DNA of 64,000 bases from JAIPAN01 sp040403555 (GTDB taxonomy: Bacteria; Bacteroidota; Bacteroidia; Sphingobacteriales; Sphingobacteriaceae). Positions 34,111-42,511 of the stretch are shown here, piece after piece. How positions within the stretch are numbered: the first letter of the stretch is position 1; every line of letters begins with the position of its first letter. The stretch lies in NCBI GenBank assembly GCA_040403555.1, contig JBBAKN010000001.1, forward strand, positions 124,001 through 188,000, in the 5' to 3' direction. The position numbers and the translations under genes are program-made. The notes beneath the pieces are model-generated. The model was not told the DNA's origin. It ran no database searches and saw nothing but the letters and a program-made list of their open reading frames with translations.

Positions 34111-34434
34111 ATGATGATTAATGTAACTGTTGAAGATCGCGATGGCGCTACCCAAGTGGTGGAACTACCTACGGATATCAATTTAAACCTCATGGAAGCC
34201 CTTAAAGCTTCTGGCTACCACATTTTAGCTACTTGCGGCGGTATGGCGCTATGCGCCACCTGCCATGTACAAGTACTAGAAGGCATAGACCAATTACCCG
34301 AAGCGCAAGATGCAGAATTGGATATGTTAGATACCTTACCCGATGCCGGCTTTGATAGTCGTTTGGCTTGCCAATTGCGCATTAACGAAAGTTTGGACGG
34401 GGTAAAAGTGAAAATAAGGGGCGACGAACAGTAA
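34111..34434 (+). CDS. [2Fe-2S] ferredoxin (adrenodoxin/Isc type)
   Basis: Electron carrier of 107 aa. Cluster ligands are Cys42, Cys48, Cys51 (TCGGMALCATC) and Cys87 (RLACQL), the C-x5-C-x2-C...C spacing of plant/adrenodoxin-type ferredoxins. The ATG at 34111 directly follows the reductase stop (TAATATG) and gives the normal MINVTVEDRDG start; an in-frame ATG at 34099 would overlap the reductase end. It probably receives electrons from the neighbouring reductase for Fe-S assembly, an oxygenase or reductive biosynthesis. Confidence 0.92.
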   Translation: MMINVTVEDRDGATQVVELPTDINLNLMEALKASGYHILATCGGMALCATCHVQVLEGIDQLPEAQDAELDMLDTLPDAGFDSRLACQLRINESLDGVKVKIRGDEQ

Positions 34435-34445
34435 AAAAATCGGAT

Positions 34446-34868
34446 TTAGCCTTTTAACACCATTTTAAAATGCTGAATTCCGGCTTCTTCAAACTGTGGG
34501 CCTTCGGCTACGAAGCCAAATTTGCTATATAAACCCATAGCATTTACTTGTGCATGGAGGTAAACGAAGGTTGAATCTTCTGGTAAATCGGCTAATACCG
34601 CGGTTACCAAAGCTTGGCCAACTCCCTTGCCTCTATAGGCCATTGCCACCGCAAAACGCTCTAACTTATAGCCCTTATCTGTTTTGCGCCAACGGGCTGC
34701 ACCCACAGGCAATTCGTCTAATCTGGCTAAAAAGTGTGTAGATTCTTCTTCAAACTCCCATTCCAACTCGGGTGGACAGTCTTGCTCGTCCACAAAAACC
34801 TCTCTACGAATTTCGAAGACGTGGGCTAATTCAAGTTCAGAATCTACTTTATTTACGAGTATAGACAT
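34446..34868 (-). CDS. GNAT-family N-acetyltransferase (YjcF/ElaA-like)
   Basis: Acetyltransferase of 140 aa with the GNAT core: EIRREVFVDEQDCPPELEWE at the start (typical of the ElaA/YjcF group), strand KLERFAVAMAYRGKGVGQAL with the acetyl-CoA loop RGKGVG, and a C-terminal FVYLHAQVNAMGLYSKFGF, split as HAQVNAMGLYSKFGF. The substrate is unknown. Its start overlaps the fbaA stop by 1 bp, so it is co-transcribed. Confidence 0.9.
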   Translation of the reverse strand: MSILVNKVDSELELAHVFEIRREVFVDEQDCPPELEWEFEEESTHFLARLDELPVGAARWRKTDKGYKLERFAVAMAYRGKGVGQALVTAVLADLPEDSTFVYLHAQVNAMGLYSKFGFVAEGPQFEEAGIQHFKMVLKG

Positions 34869-35947
34869 TACAGTTTATCGTTTACGTTTAGGCAATTTAA
34901 ATCTTCAAAAGCTTGCGTTAAACGGGTTACAAATTGATCTTCGCCTTTACGCAACCACACACGTGGATCGTAAAATTTCTTATTGGGCACATCATCTCCC
35001 TCGGGGTTACCAATTTGAGCTTGTAAATACGCTTCTTTTGCTTTGTAGAAGTCTAAAACACCCTCCCAATATGCCCATTGCATATCGGTATCTATATTCA
35101 TTTTAATGGCACCGTAGGAAATGGCTTCTCTAATTTCTTCTTGAGAAGAACCTGAACCACCGTGGAAAACAAAATTTATTGGTTTTTCTGGACTTAAGGA
35201 AAATTCTTGACGGATAAATTCTTGCGAATTTTTAAGAATTACAGGCTGTAATTTTACATTTCCGGGCTTGTAAACGCCGTGTACATTTCCAAAAGCAGCA
35301 GCAATGGTAAATTTATCGCTTACACTGCTCAATTCTTTGTAGGCATAGGCTACTTCAGAAGGTTGGGTATATAATCTTGCGCTATCTACATCGGTATTAT
35401 CCACTCCATCCTCTTCGCCACCGGTTACGCCTAATTCAATTTCTAAGGTCATACCCATTTTGGCCATACGGGCTAAATAGGTTTTACATATTTCTATATT
35501 TTCTTCTAAAGATTCCTCTGATAAATCAATCATATGCGATGAAAACAAAGGTTTAACATGACGGGCAAAGAATTTTTCGCCATAATCTAACAAACCATCT
35601 ATCCAAGGCAATAATTTCTTAGCCGCATGATCGGTATGTAAAATTACCGCAATGCCATACTGTTCGGCTAGCAAATGCACGTGCTCAGCAGCTGAAACAG
35701 CTCCTAAAATACAAGCTTGTTGGTTTTCGTTGCTTAATGATTTACCGGCATAAAATTGAGCTCCACCGTTTGATAATTGGATAATAACTGGCGATTTTAC
35801 CGCTTTGGCAGTTTCCATAACTGCATTGATAGAATTGGTGCCAATTACGTTTACAGCCGGCAGGGCAAATTGATGTTTTTTGGCAACTTCAAACAATTCT
35901 TGAACAGCATCGCCTACTAACACTCCGGTAAAATTTTTTAAGCTCAT
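34868..35947 (-). CDS. fbaA: Class II fructose-bisphosphate aldolase
   Basis: Zinc-dependent glycolytic and gluconeogenic aldolase of 359 aa, the long class IIA type. Visible zinc and active-site residues include HTDHAAKKLLPW (His and Asp), ELGVTGGEEDGVDNT (in parts), NVHGVYKPGNVKL with zinc-ligand His, and NFVFHGGSGSSQEEI (zinc-ligand His). The Asn-Ile-Asp-Thr-Asp (NIDTDMQWAYWEGV) block binds phosphate. It has a -7 box at 35980-35987 and is followed by the GNAT gene. Confidence 0.96.
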   Translation of the reverse strand: MSLKNFTGVLVGDAVQELFEVAKKHQFALPAVNVIGTNSINAVMETAKAVKSPVIIQLSNGGAQFYAGKSLSNENQQACILGAVSAAEHVHLLAEQYGIAVILHTDHAAKKLLPWIDGLLDYGEKFFARHVKPLFSSHMIDLSEESLEENIEICKTYLARMAKMGMTLEIELGVTGGEEDGVDNTDVDSARLYTQPSEVAYAYKELSSVSDKFTIAAAFGNVHGVYKPGNVKLQPVILKNSQEFIRQEFSLSPEKPINFVFHGGSGSSQEEIREAISYGAIKMNIDTDMQWAYWEGVLDFYKAKEAYLQAQIGNPEGDDVPNKKFYDPRVWLRKGEDQFVTRLTQAFEDLNCLNVNDKL

Positions 35948-35979
35948 ATGGTTTTTTTATTAAGAGAAATTATATCGCC

Positions 35980-35987
35980 CAAAAATA
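35980..35987 (-). promoter_or_regulatory. -7 promoter element for fbaA
   Basis: The minus strand reads TATTTTTG, an exact TAnnTTTG match, 32 bases before the ATG at 35947. Confidence 0.55.
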
Positions 35988-36100
35988 CGCATTTTGCCTA
36001 TATAACGGATAAAATTGCCTATTAATATTGCAGTATTTGGAAATTTATAGCGGTATGATTTCTTATTTTTTTGTTTCTTTGTAGCTCAATTAATAACAAT

Positions 36101-36946
36101 ATGCCTTGGTTTAAGAGAGATAAAAAGGGAATTCATACGTCTACCGAAGATAAATTAGAAGCTCCAGATGGTATTTGGGAAAAATGTCCATCTTGTAAAA
36201 AAGCCCTTCATTATCAAGAACAAGTAGATAATTTACATGTTTGCCAGTATTGCAATCACCATTTACGCATTGGATCTAGAGAGTATTTTGAACTGTTGTT
36301 TGACCACAATGATTTCAAAGAATTGTTTGGCAATTTAACCTCTGGAGACCCCCTAGACTTTACGGATAGTAAAAAGTATACCGATCGCATCACTGAAACC
36401 ACCAAAAAAACAGGCTTAAAAGATGCTATTAGAGCTGCTCATGGAAAAATTGAGGGGCAAGATTTAGTGATAGCTTGTATGGATTTTGCCTTTATTGGAG
36501 GCTCTATGGGATCGGTAGTTGGCGAAAAAATTGCCCGGTCTATTGATTATTGCATCAAAAATAAGACTCCGTTTTTATTAATTTCTAAATCGGGTGGAGC
36601 CCGCATGATGGAAGCGGCCTTTTCGTTAATGCAAATGGCCAAAACATCAGCTAAATTGGCTTTATTAAGTAGAGCTAAAATTCCCTATATTTCTTTATTA
36701 ACAGACCCAACCACGGGTGGGGTAACCGCTTCTTATGCCATGCTTGGCGATATTAATATTGCAGAACCGGGCGCCTTAATTGGCTTTGCCGGCCCAAGAG
36801 TTATTAAAGAAACCATTAAAAGAGATTTACCTAAAGGATTCCAAACATCGGAGTTTGTGCTGGAGCACGGCTTTCTAGATTTTATTGTAAACCGTGGCGA
36901 AATGAAGGCGAAAATAGCCTCTTTTATTCGCATGATGGGAAACTAA
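36101..36946 (+). CDS. accD: Acetyl-CoA carboxylase carboxyltransferase subunit beta
   Basis: Beta subunit of the malonyl-CoA-forming carboxyltransferase of fatty-acid synthesis, 281 aa. The N-terminal zinc ribbon has Cys29, Cys32, Cys48 and Cys51 (KCPSC...VCQYC). The carboxyltransferase crotonase fold carries KSGGARMMEAAFSLMQMAKT, split SGGARMMEAAFSLMQM, and TTGGVTASYAMLGD. I chose ATG 36101 (MPWFKRDKKG, the standard start) over an in-frame start ten codons upstream. accA is not nearby. AlkB follows after 1 bp. Confidence 0.97.
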   Translation: MPWFKRDKKGIHTSTEDKLEAPDGIWEKCPSCKKALHYQEQVDNLHVCQYCNHHLRIGSREYFELLFDHNDFKELFGNLTSGDPLDFTDSKKYTDRITETTKKTGLKDAIRAAHGKIEGQDLVIACMDFAFIGGSMGSVVGEKIARSIDYCIKNKTPFLLISKSGGARMMEAAFSLMQMAKTSAKLALLSRAKIPYISLLTDPTTGGVTASYAMLGDINIAEPGALIGFAGPRVIKETIKRDLPKGFQTSEFVLEHGFLDFIVNRGEMKAKIASFIRMMGN

Positions 36947-36947
36947 A

Positions 36948-37550
36948 ATGGATTTGTTTGGGGTAAATTCTGAGCACAATGTATTGCCTTTTGAGGGTAC
37001 AGTTAATTATTTTGGATCAGTGCTTACACCTAAACTTGCCGATCATTTTTACCATCAATTATTAAACACTATTGACTGGAAAAATGATGAGGCTCATATT
37101 TTTGGCAAACAGTACATTACCAAACGAAAAGTTGCCTGGTATGGCGATTTAGGCTATTCTTATGCCTATTCCAATATTGCAAAAGTGGCTTTACCCTGGA
37201 CTCAAGACTTGCTTGATTTAAAAAAAGTAGTGGAAGATACAAGTGGTTTTACCTACAATTCATGCTTACTTAATTTGTATCATTCTGGCGATGAGGCTAT
37301 GGGGTGGCACAGCGATGACGAAAAATCTTTGGGGAAAAATAGCTGCATTGCTTCACTTAGTTTAGGTGCAGAACGAAAATTTAGCTTTAAACACAAAAAT
37401 AGTGGGCAAACAGTATCTCTAGATTTAGAACACGGGAGTTTATTGCTTATGAAAAACGAAACTCAAACCTATTGGCTGCACAAACTAAATAAAAGCACAA
37501 AAATTAAAAAGCCTAGAGTTAACCTCACCTTTCGGACCTTTGTAGGCTAA
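36948..37550 (+). CDS. alkB: AlkB-like 2-oxoglutarate/Fe(II)-dependent dioxygenase
   Basis: Dealkylating DNA/RNA repair dioxygenase of 200 aa. The iron ligands are His121-x-Asp123 in WHSDDE and a C-terminal His (HKLNKS region), with the 2-oxoglutarate Arg in KPRVNLTFRTF. YNSCLLNLYHSGDEAMGWH, split as LLNLYHSGDEAMGWH, and LSLGAERKFSFKH match the AlkB family (ALKBH2/3-like arrangement). Oxidative removal of methyl groups from alkylated bases is the expected reaction. It is one base from accD. Confidence 0.93.
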   Translation: MDLFGVNSEHNVLPFEGTVNYFGSVLTPKLADHFYHQLLNTIDWKNDEAHIFGKQYITKRKVAWYGDLGYSYAYSNIAKVALPWTQDLLDLKKVVEDTSGFTYNSCLLNLYHSGDEAMGWHSDDEKSLGKNSCIASLSLGAERKFSFKHKNSGQTVSLDLEHGSLLLMKNETQTYWLHKLNKSTKIKKPRVNLTFRTFVG

Positions 37551-37760
37551 TTACTTTTTCTTTAAATAACAGGTTTTAATCACAATAACCGAACCTTCTA
37601 CTTTACCTTCAATGGCATCTTGGTCGTCTGTTAAACGGATATTTTTTACCACGGTGCCCCGTTTAATCCCACTCGAAAATCCTTTTACTTTGAGAGTTTG
37701 TGTCACTACTACCGAATCGCCGGCTTGTAGAATATTTCCGTTGCTATCTTTTGGTTCCAT
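37551..37760 (-). CDS. PhnA/YjdM-like C-terminal domain protein
   Basis: Protein of 69 aa resembling the C-terminal SH3-like half of PhnA (YjdM): VKDSNGN-like opening as PKDSNGNILQAGDSVVVTQ, KGTVVKNIRL-like as RGTVVKNIRLTDD and EGSVIVIKTCYLKKK. The N-terminal zinc ribbon of full-length YjdM is absent, and the ORF begins at ATG 37760. The role is unknown; the name 'alkylphosphonate utilisation' is historical. It lies between alkB and tRNA-Arg, tail to tail with alkB. Confidence 0.82.
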   Translation of the reverse strand: MEPKDSNGNILQAGDSVVVTQTLKVKGFSSGIKRGTVVKNIRLTDDQDAIEGKVEGSVIVIKTCYLKKK

Positions 37761-37773
37761 GGTGTATATTTTG

Positions 37774-37845
37774 TGTACCCAGAGGGATTCGAACCCCCAT
37801 CTGCAGAACCGGAATCTGCAATTCTATCCATTGAACTATGGGTAC
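37774..37845 (-). tRNA. tRNA-Arg (anticodon CCG)
   Basis: Cloverleaf of 72 nt. The acceptor GTACCCA pairs with TGGGTAC, the anticodon stem GCAGA/TCTGC encloses loop TTCCGGT with CCG, and the T loop TTCGAAT is standard. The discriminator is A and no CCA is encoded. It reads CGG codons and lies on the minus strand 13 bp upstream of the PhnA-like gene. Confidence 0.95.
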
Positions 37846-37874
37846 AGGTTAAAAAGGTTTAGATAAAGGTACAA

Positions 37875-38975
37875 TTAAACATTAAAGCGAAAATGCATCA
37901 CATCGCCATCGGCTACGAGATAACTTTTACCCTCTACGTTTAATTTTCCTGCTTCTTTACAGGCATTTTCCGAACCTAGCGCAATATAATCGATGTATTT
38001 TATGACTTCGGCACGTATAAAACCTTTTTCAAAATCGGTATGAATAACACCAGCAGCCTGTGGGGCTGTCCATCCTTTTTGAATGGTCCATGCTCTTACC
38101 TCTTGCACGCCAGCTGTAAAATAAGTGGCAAGGTTCAGCAAAGAATAGGCCGCTTTTATAAGTTTGGCTACGCCCGATTCGGTTAAACCTAAATCTTCTA
38201 AAAACAATTGTCGCTCTTCGTAGCTTTCTAATTCGGCAATTTCGGATTCTATTTTGGCTGAAATAATCAATACTTCGGCGTTTTCTTCTTTTACGGCTTT
38301 TTTTACACGTTCCACATAGGCATTGCCTTTGGTTACCGAGCCTTCGTCTACGTTACAAACGTATAAAACCGGCTTGGCGGTTAGTAAAAAGCAATCGGCT
38401 AAATAGTCCATATCTTCGGCACTAATTGGTGCCGTACGCACCGATTTACCCGACTCTAAATGACTTTTAGCTATTAAAGCAATCTCGTAAGCCTTTTTGG
38501 CATCTTTATCGTTACCCGTTTTGGCTTGCTTTTCTACTTTTTGTATTTTTTTAAGTACCGTATCTAAATCTTTCAATTGCAGCTCGGTATCAATAATTTC
38601 TTTATCACGAATGGGATCAACAGACCCATCAACGTGTATCACGTTACCATCATCAAAGCAACGTAAAACGTGTATAATAGCGTCTGTGGCACGAATATTT
38701 CCTAAAAATTGGTTACCCAACCCCTCTCCTTTGCTGGCTCCTTTTACCAAACCTGCAATGTCTACAATTTCTATCGTGTTGGGTAAAATACGCTGAGGTT
38801 TTACCAATTCAGCTAATTTAGTTAGACGCTCATCGGGCACAGTAATAACCCCCACATTGGGTTCTATGGTACAAAACGGAAAGTTTGCCGCTTGTGCTTT
38901 TGCGTTAGATAAACAATTAAATAAAGTCGATTTTCCGACGTTGGGCAAGCCAACAATTCCGCATTGTAATGCCAT
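37875..38975 (-). CDS. ychF: Ribosome-associated ATPase YchF (Obg family)
   Basis: Obg-family P-loop protein of 366 aa that prefers ATP. It has G1 GLPNVGKS, the G3 DIAGLVKGASKGEGLGNQFL (in part), and the C-terminal TGS-like domain (about 280-366) with EVRAWTIQKGWTAPQAAGVIH and ending YLVADGDVMHFRFNV. The known role is in translation and oxidative stress. Monocistronic on the minus strand; tRNA-Arg lies 29 bp downstream of it. Confidence 0.97.
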   Translation of the reverse strand: MALQCGIVGLPNVGKSTLFNCLSNAKAQAANFPFCTIEPNVGVITVPDERLTKLAELVKPQRILPNTIEIVDIAGLVKGASKGEGLGNQFLGNIRATDAIIHVLRCFDDGNVIHVDGSVDPIRDKEIIDTELQLKDLDTVLKKIQKVEKQAKTGNDKDAKKAYEIALIAKSHLESGKSVRTAPISAEDMDYLADCFLLTAKPVLYVCNVDEGSVTKGNAYVERVKKAVKEENAEVLIISAKIESEIAELESYEERQLFLEDLGLTESGVAKLIKAAYSLLNLATYFTAGVQEVRAWTIQKGWTAPQAAGVIHTDFEKGFIRAEVIKYIDYIALGSENACKEAGKLNVEGKSYLVADGDVMHFRFNV

Positions 38976-39038
38976 GTGTGTTGTAAAATTTGGCGCAATT
39001 TAGCAAAAAATGCCCGTTTTATAAAGCCTAGAAACAGA

Positions 39039-39068
39039 TAGAGGCCGTTCTTTGGGGAACAGCCTCTA
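39039..39068 (-). terminator. Candidate hairpin terminator after the DUF3276 gene
   Basis: Strong inverted repeat TAGAGGC-C-GTTC (39039-39050) / GAAC-A-GCCTCTA (39057-39068) with a 6-nt loop and one internal mismatch. On the minus strand it lies 18 bp beyond the DUF3276 stop; the T-run after it is weak (ATCTGTTTCT), so it may slow rather than stop polymerase or shield mRNA ends. Confidence 0.6.
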
Positions 39069-39085
39069 TACATGATTTAGGTTGA

Positions 39086-39418
39086 TTAAATTTCGAAGTT
39101 AAAATCGTCGTCGCTTACTTTGGTAGATTCAGCTGCATTTTCGTTGTATTCGTAGCGTTTTTCTACCACTTCTTGATTTGCTTTCACATAATCAATTGTT
39201 TCTTTGAAGCCTTCGGCAAACTTCTCAAAATCTTCTTTGTACAAAAAGATTTTGTGTTTAATAAACACGCCATCTTCTAATCTTTTTTTGCTCTCTGTTA
39301 CGGTCACGTAGTAATCGTTAGAACGTGTGGCTTTTACATCGAAAAAATAGGTGCGTTTACCCGCTCTCACTTTTTTTGAAAAAACTTCTTCCCGCTCTTT
39401 GTTATCAAAATCTCCCAT
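39086..39418 (-). CDS. PUR-alpha-like DNA/RNA-binding protein (DUF3276)
   Basis: Protein of 110 aa in the PUR family (DUF3276), a single PUR repeat with antiparallel strands and a helix: VFSKKVRAGKRTYFFDVKAT, split as SKKVRAGKRTYFFDVK, then DYYVTVTESKKR and FIKHKIFLYKEDFEKFAEGF. Homologues in Bacteroidetes and spirochaetes bind nucleic acid. The acidic C-terminal tail (NENAAESTKVSDDDFNFEI, in part) is typical. Function in the cell is not established. 78 bp separate it from the exporter. Confidence 0.88.
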   Translation of the reverse strand: MGDFDNKEREEVFSKKVRAGKRTYFFDVKATRSNDYYVTVTESKKRLEDGVFIKHKIFLYKEDFEKFAEGFKETIDYVKANQEVVEKRYEYNENAAESTKVSDDDFNFEI

Positions 39419-39496
39419 TCGTATTGTGTTTTTTATTGCTTAACGTAAATATAAAACATAAATATAGAAATTTCCAAAAAAGAAAAACACAATTGA

Positions 39497-41281
39497 TTAG
39501 TGGTCTGCCATTTCTTCTTCTAACAATTGCTTTTGGTAAAGTTCATAATAGAACCCTTTTTGAGAGAGTAACTGATCGTGGGTACCCGATTCAATAATTT
39601 CGCCGGCATCTAATACCAAAATCTGGTTAGCTTGCTTTATACTAGAAATTCGGTGTGCAATAATAAGAGTAGTACTATGTTTGGTATAATGATCTAAATT
39701 TCTCAAAATTTGTTCTTCAGTGCGGGTATCTACGGCCGATAGCGAATCGTCCAAAATCAATAAGGAAGGTTTTTTAACAAGGGCTCTAGCAATAGAAACA
39801 CGTTGTTTTTGTCCACCCGATAAAGTAATACCACGCTCTCCCAATAGCGTTTGGTACCCTTTTTCGAAGGTGCTTATATTTTCATGTACGGCGGCTTGCT
39901 TGGCAGCTTTTTCTATTTCGGGCAGAGTGGCGCTACAGCCAAATGCAATATTATTGGCAATGGTATCGGAAAACAAAAACACTTCCTGAGGTACAAAACC
40001 TAACTGGGAGCGGTAGTGAATGAGATTTAGATTTTTGATGGGCTGTTCTTCTACACAAATTTCTCCTGCTTGTACATCATACATGCGCATTAATAAATTG
40101 GCTAAGGTTGATTTACCAGAGCCTGTTTTGCCTATAATGGCTAATAATTCTCCTTGCTTAAGTTCAAAATTCACATTTTTAAGAGCCTGTATTCCAGTAT
40201 CTGGATAGGTGAAACTGACGTTTTTGAAGCGAATATTGCCCTTCAAATTTATATCGATATGTCCGGTCTTAATCTCTGAATCGATGTGCAAAAATTCATT
40301 AATACGCTTTTGAGAGGCTGCTGCCCGTTGAATTAGGGAGGTTACCCAACCGAATGACATTACCGGGAAAGTAAGTTGAGTGACATACACTACAAACTCT
40401 GCAATATTACCAGCTGTTATGTGGCCATTAATTACTTCAAAACCACCTACATACACAGTAATAATGGTGCTTAACCCTACCAAGAGTAACATAATGGGGT
40501 AAAACAAAGCTTGCACTTTTACTAAATCCATGGAGTTACGCTGGTAGTTTAAACTCGATTCTGTAAAACGGCCTGCTACCTCATTTTCTCTCACATAGGC
40601 TTTAATTAAGCGAATACCCGAAAAAGTTTCTTGTACAAATGATGATAAATTTGAGAGTTGTGCTTGTATGCGTTCGCTACGACTATTGATAATGTTGTTT
40701 ACCAAATAAATAGTTAAGGCTAAAAATGGCAGAGGCAAAAGGCTCAAAATGGCTAATTTTAAATTCACCGAAACCATAGCATAAATAACCAAGATGAAGA
40801 GCACCACGGTGTTGATAGAATACATAATAGCTGGGCCTAAATACATACGCACTCGGCTCACATCTTCGGTCACCCTATTCATTAAATCGCCTGTAGTATT
40901 TTTTCTGAAAAAAGCTAAGGACAAGGACTGGTAATGACTATAAATCTCATTCTTTAAATCATACTCTATATGCCGCGACATGAGAATTATGGTTTGACGC
41001 ATAAAGAATAAAAAAAGTCCTCTAATTAGCGCCAAAAGCAATACTACCAACCCAAAAAAGAGTACGCTATAACCAAAAAGCTGCAGCACAATGGTTTGCC
41101 GCTCGAAACCTGAAAAAAGTCGATAAATGGCGATATTATCACTTACCAAATTAAAAGTAGTTCTAATAACTTGTGCGGGCAAAACAGCAAAAAGATTGGC
41201 AATTATCACAAAAATAACTCCCGGGATAAGCCTCCATTTGTATTTTAAGAAGAATTTGTTGAGATATGCTAGGTCTTTCAT
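39497..41281 (-). CDS. ABC exporter, MsbA/Sav1866-like (fused TMD-NBD)
   Basis: Half-transporter of 594 aa that acts as a homodimer or heterodimer. Six membrane helices occupy about residues 15-310. The nucleotide-binding domain (about 345-590) has Walker A IGKTGSGKST, signature LSGGQKQRVSIARAL, Walker B LLILDDSLSAVD and the switch His AHRISS. It is likely to flip lipids or export a hydrophobic compound; MsbA-like lipid A export is plausible but not provable. It has TACTTTTA (7 of 8) upstream and shares a 101 bp divergent region with the dehydrogenase. Confidence 0.92.
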   Translation of the reverse strand: MKDLAYLNKFFLKYKWRLIPGVIFVIIANLFAVLPAQVIRTTFNLVSDNIAIYRLFSGFERQTIVLQLFGYSVLFFGLVVLLLALIRGLFLFFMRQTIILMSRHIEYDLKNEIYSHYQSLSLAFFRKNTTGDLMNRVTEDVSRVRMYLGPAIMYSINTVVLFILVIYAMVSVNLKLAILSLLPLPFLALTIYLVNNIINSRSERIQAQLSNLSSFVQETFSGIRLIKAYVRENEVAGRFTESSLNYQRNSMDLVKVQALFYPIMLLLVGLSTIITVYVGGFEVINGHITAGNIAEFVVYVTQLTFPVMSFGWVTSLIQRAAASQKRINEFLHIDSEIKTGHIDINLKGNIRFKNVSFTYPDTGIQALKNVNFELKQGELLAIIGKTGSGKSTLANLLMRMYDVQAGEICVEEQPIKNLNLIHYRSQLGFVPQEVFLFSDTIANNIAFGCSATLPEIEKAAKQAAVHENISTFEKGYQTLLGERGITLSGGQKQRVSIARALVKKPSLLILDDSLSAVDTRTEEQILRNLDHYTKHSTTLIIAHRISSIKQANQILVLDAGEIIESGTHDQLLSQKGFYYELYQKQLLEEEMADH

Positions 41282-41352
41282 CCGGCATAAAAGTACAGAT
41301 TTTTCTACAGCTAAAAGTCCTGTATTAAACCGAAATCTTGTTTAAATTTTAC

Positions 41353-41360
41353 TACTTTTG
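41353..41360 (+). promoter_or_regulatory. -7 promoter element for the leucine-dehydrogenase-type gene
   Basis: TACTTTTG matches TAnnTTTG exactly, 22 bases before the ATG at 41383. It falls inside the upstream in-frame extension of the gene, so that extension is not translated. Confidence 0.6.
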
Positions 41361-41382
41361 CCCAACGATATCATTCAAACAC

Positions 41383-42471
41383 ATGTCATCAAACACCAAA
41401 AATACGCTTTCCATTTTTGAACAAATGAGCCAATTTGGGCATCAAAATGTTGTTTTTTGCAACGATGCCGAAACTGGACTTAAAGCTATTATTGCCATAC
41501 ACGATACTACTTTAGGCCCTGCATTAGGCGGTACCCGCATGTGGAGCTACGCAAATGAGCAAGATGCCTTACACGATGTATTGCGCTTATCGAGAGGAAT
41601 GACCTACAAAGCAGCCATTACTGGTTTAAATTTAGGTGGTGGCAAGGCGGTAATTATCGGCGATAGTCGGACCGATAAAAACGAAGCCATGATGCGTAGA
41701 TATGGCAAATTCATAAAAAATTTAAACGGCTCTTTTATTACCGCCGAAGATATGGGCACCAACACTAAGGATATGGAATACATTCGCATGGAAACTGAAC
41801 ATGTTACAGGCGTTCCAGAATCATTAGGAGGTAGTGGAGACCCCTCTCCTGTTACCGCAAAAGGCGTTTTTATGGGCATTAAAGCTTGTGTAAAAGAGCA
41901 GTTTGGGAATGATAGTTTAGCTGGAAAATCTATAGCTGTACAAGGCATTGGCCATGTGGGCGAAAATTTGGTACAGCTACTTCGCGAAGAAAATGCTAAG
42001 GTTTATGTAAGTGATATTGACGAAGACCGTTTACAAAAAGTAGCTAAAAAATATGGTGCCGAAGCTGTGGCCAATAATTCTATTTTTGATTTAGATATTG
42101 ATATTTATGCGCCTTGTGCCTTAGGTGCTACCGTAAATACCGAAACTATTGAGCGCTTAAACTGCTCTATTATTGCTGGAGCGGCTAACAATCAATTGGC
42201 CGACGAATCGGTACACGGAAAACTGCTTTTAGAGAAGGGTATTTTATACGCCCCCGACTACTTAATTAATGCAGGTGGCTTAATAAATTGTTATTCAGAA
42301 ATTGCCGGTTATAGCAAAAAAAGAACCATGCAATTGGCCGAAAATATTTACGATGCCACCCGAAACGTATTAAAAAAATCTAAAATCGAAAATATACCTA
42401 CTAGCGAAGCGGCCAATAAAATTGCTGAAAAACGCATTGAAGATATTAAGAAAATTAAAGCAAGTTTCTAA
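41383..42471 (+). CDS. Glu/Leu/Phe/Val dehydrogenase (leucine dehydrogenase type)
   Basis: NAD(P)-dependent amino-acid dehydrogenase of 362 aa, likely leucine or branched-chain. Visible are the substrate block LGPALGGTRMW, the catalytic Lys region GMTYKAAITGLNLGGGKAVI and DMGTNTKDM, and the NAD-binding VQGIGHVGENL with the acidic end DIDEDRL. GAANNQLADE closes the cofactor pocket. The short ATG 41383 start (MSSNTKNTLS) is used because the -7 box at 41353-41360 lies upstream. It heads the run with nusB 40 bp later. Confidence 0.93.
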   Translation: MSSNTKNTLSIFEQMSQFGHQNVVFCNDAETGLKAIIAIHDTTLGPALGGTRMWSYANEQDALHDVLRLSRGMTYKAAITGLNLGGGKAVIIGDSRTDKNEAMMRRYGKFIKNLNGSFITAEDMGTNTKDMEYIRMETEHVTGVPESLGGSGDPSPVTAKGVFMGIKACVKEQFGNDSLAGKSIAVQGIGHVGENLVQLLREENAKVYVSDIDEDRLQKVAKKYGAEAVANNSIFDLDIDIYAPCALGATVNTETIERLNCSIIAGAANNQLADESVHGKLLLEKGILYAPDYLINAGGLINCYSEIAGYSKKRTMQLAENIYDATRNVLKKSKIENIPTSEAANKIAEKRIEDIKKIKASF

Positions 42472-42511
42472 CTAGTACACCTGGTTAATTTTAACCAAAT
42501 CGTTCTTTATT

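Noticed and set aside
37774..37845. tRNA-Arg as an integration site for a mobile element
   Set aside because: No repeated tRNA 3' end, integrase or foreign-looking DNA flanks it; neighbours are housekeeping genes.
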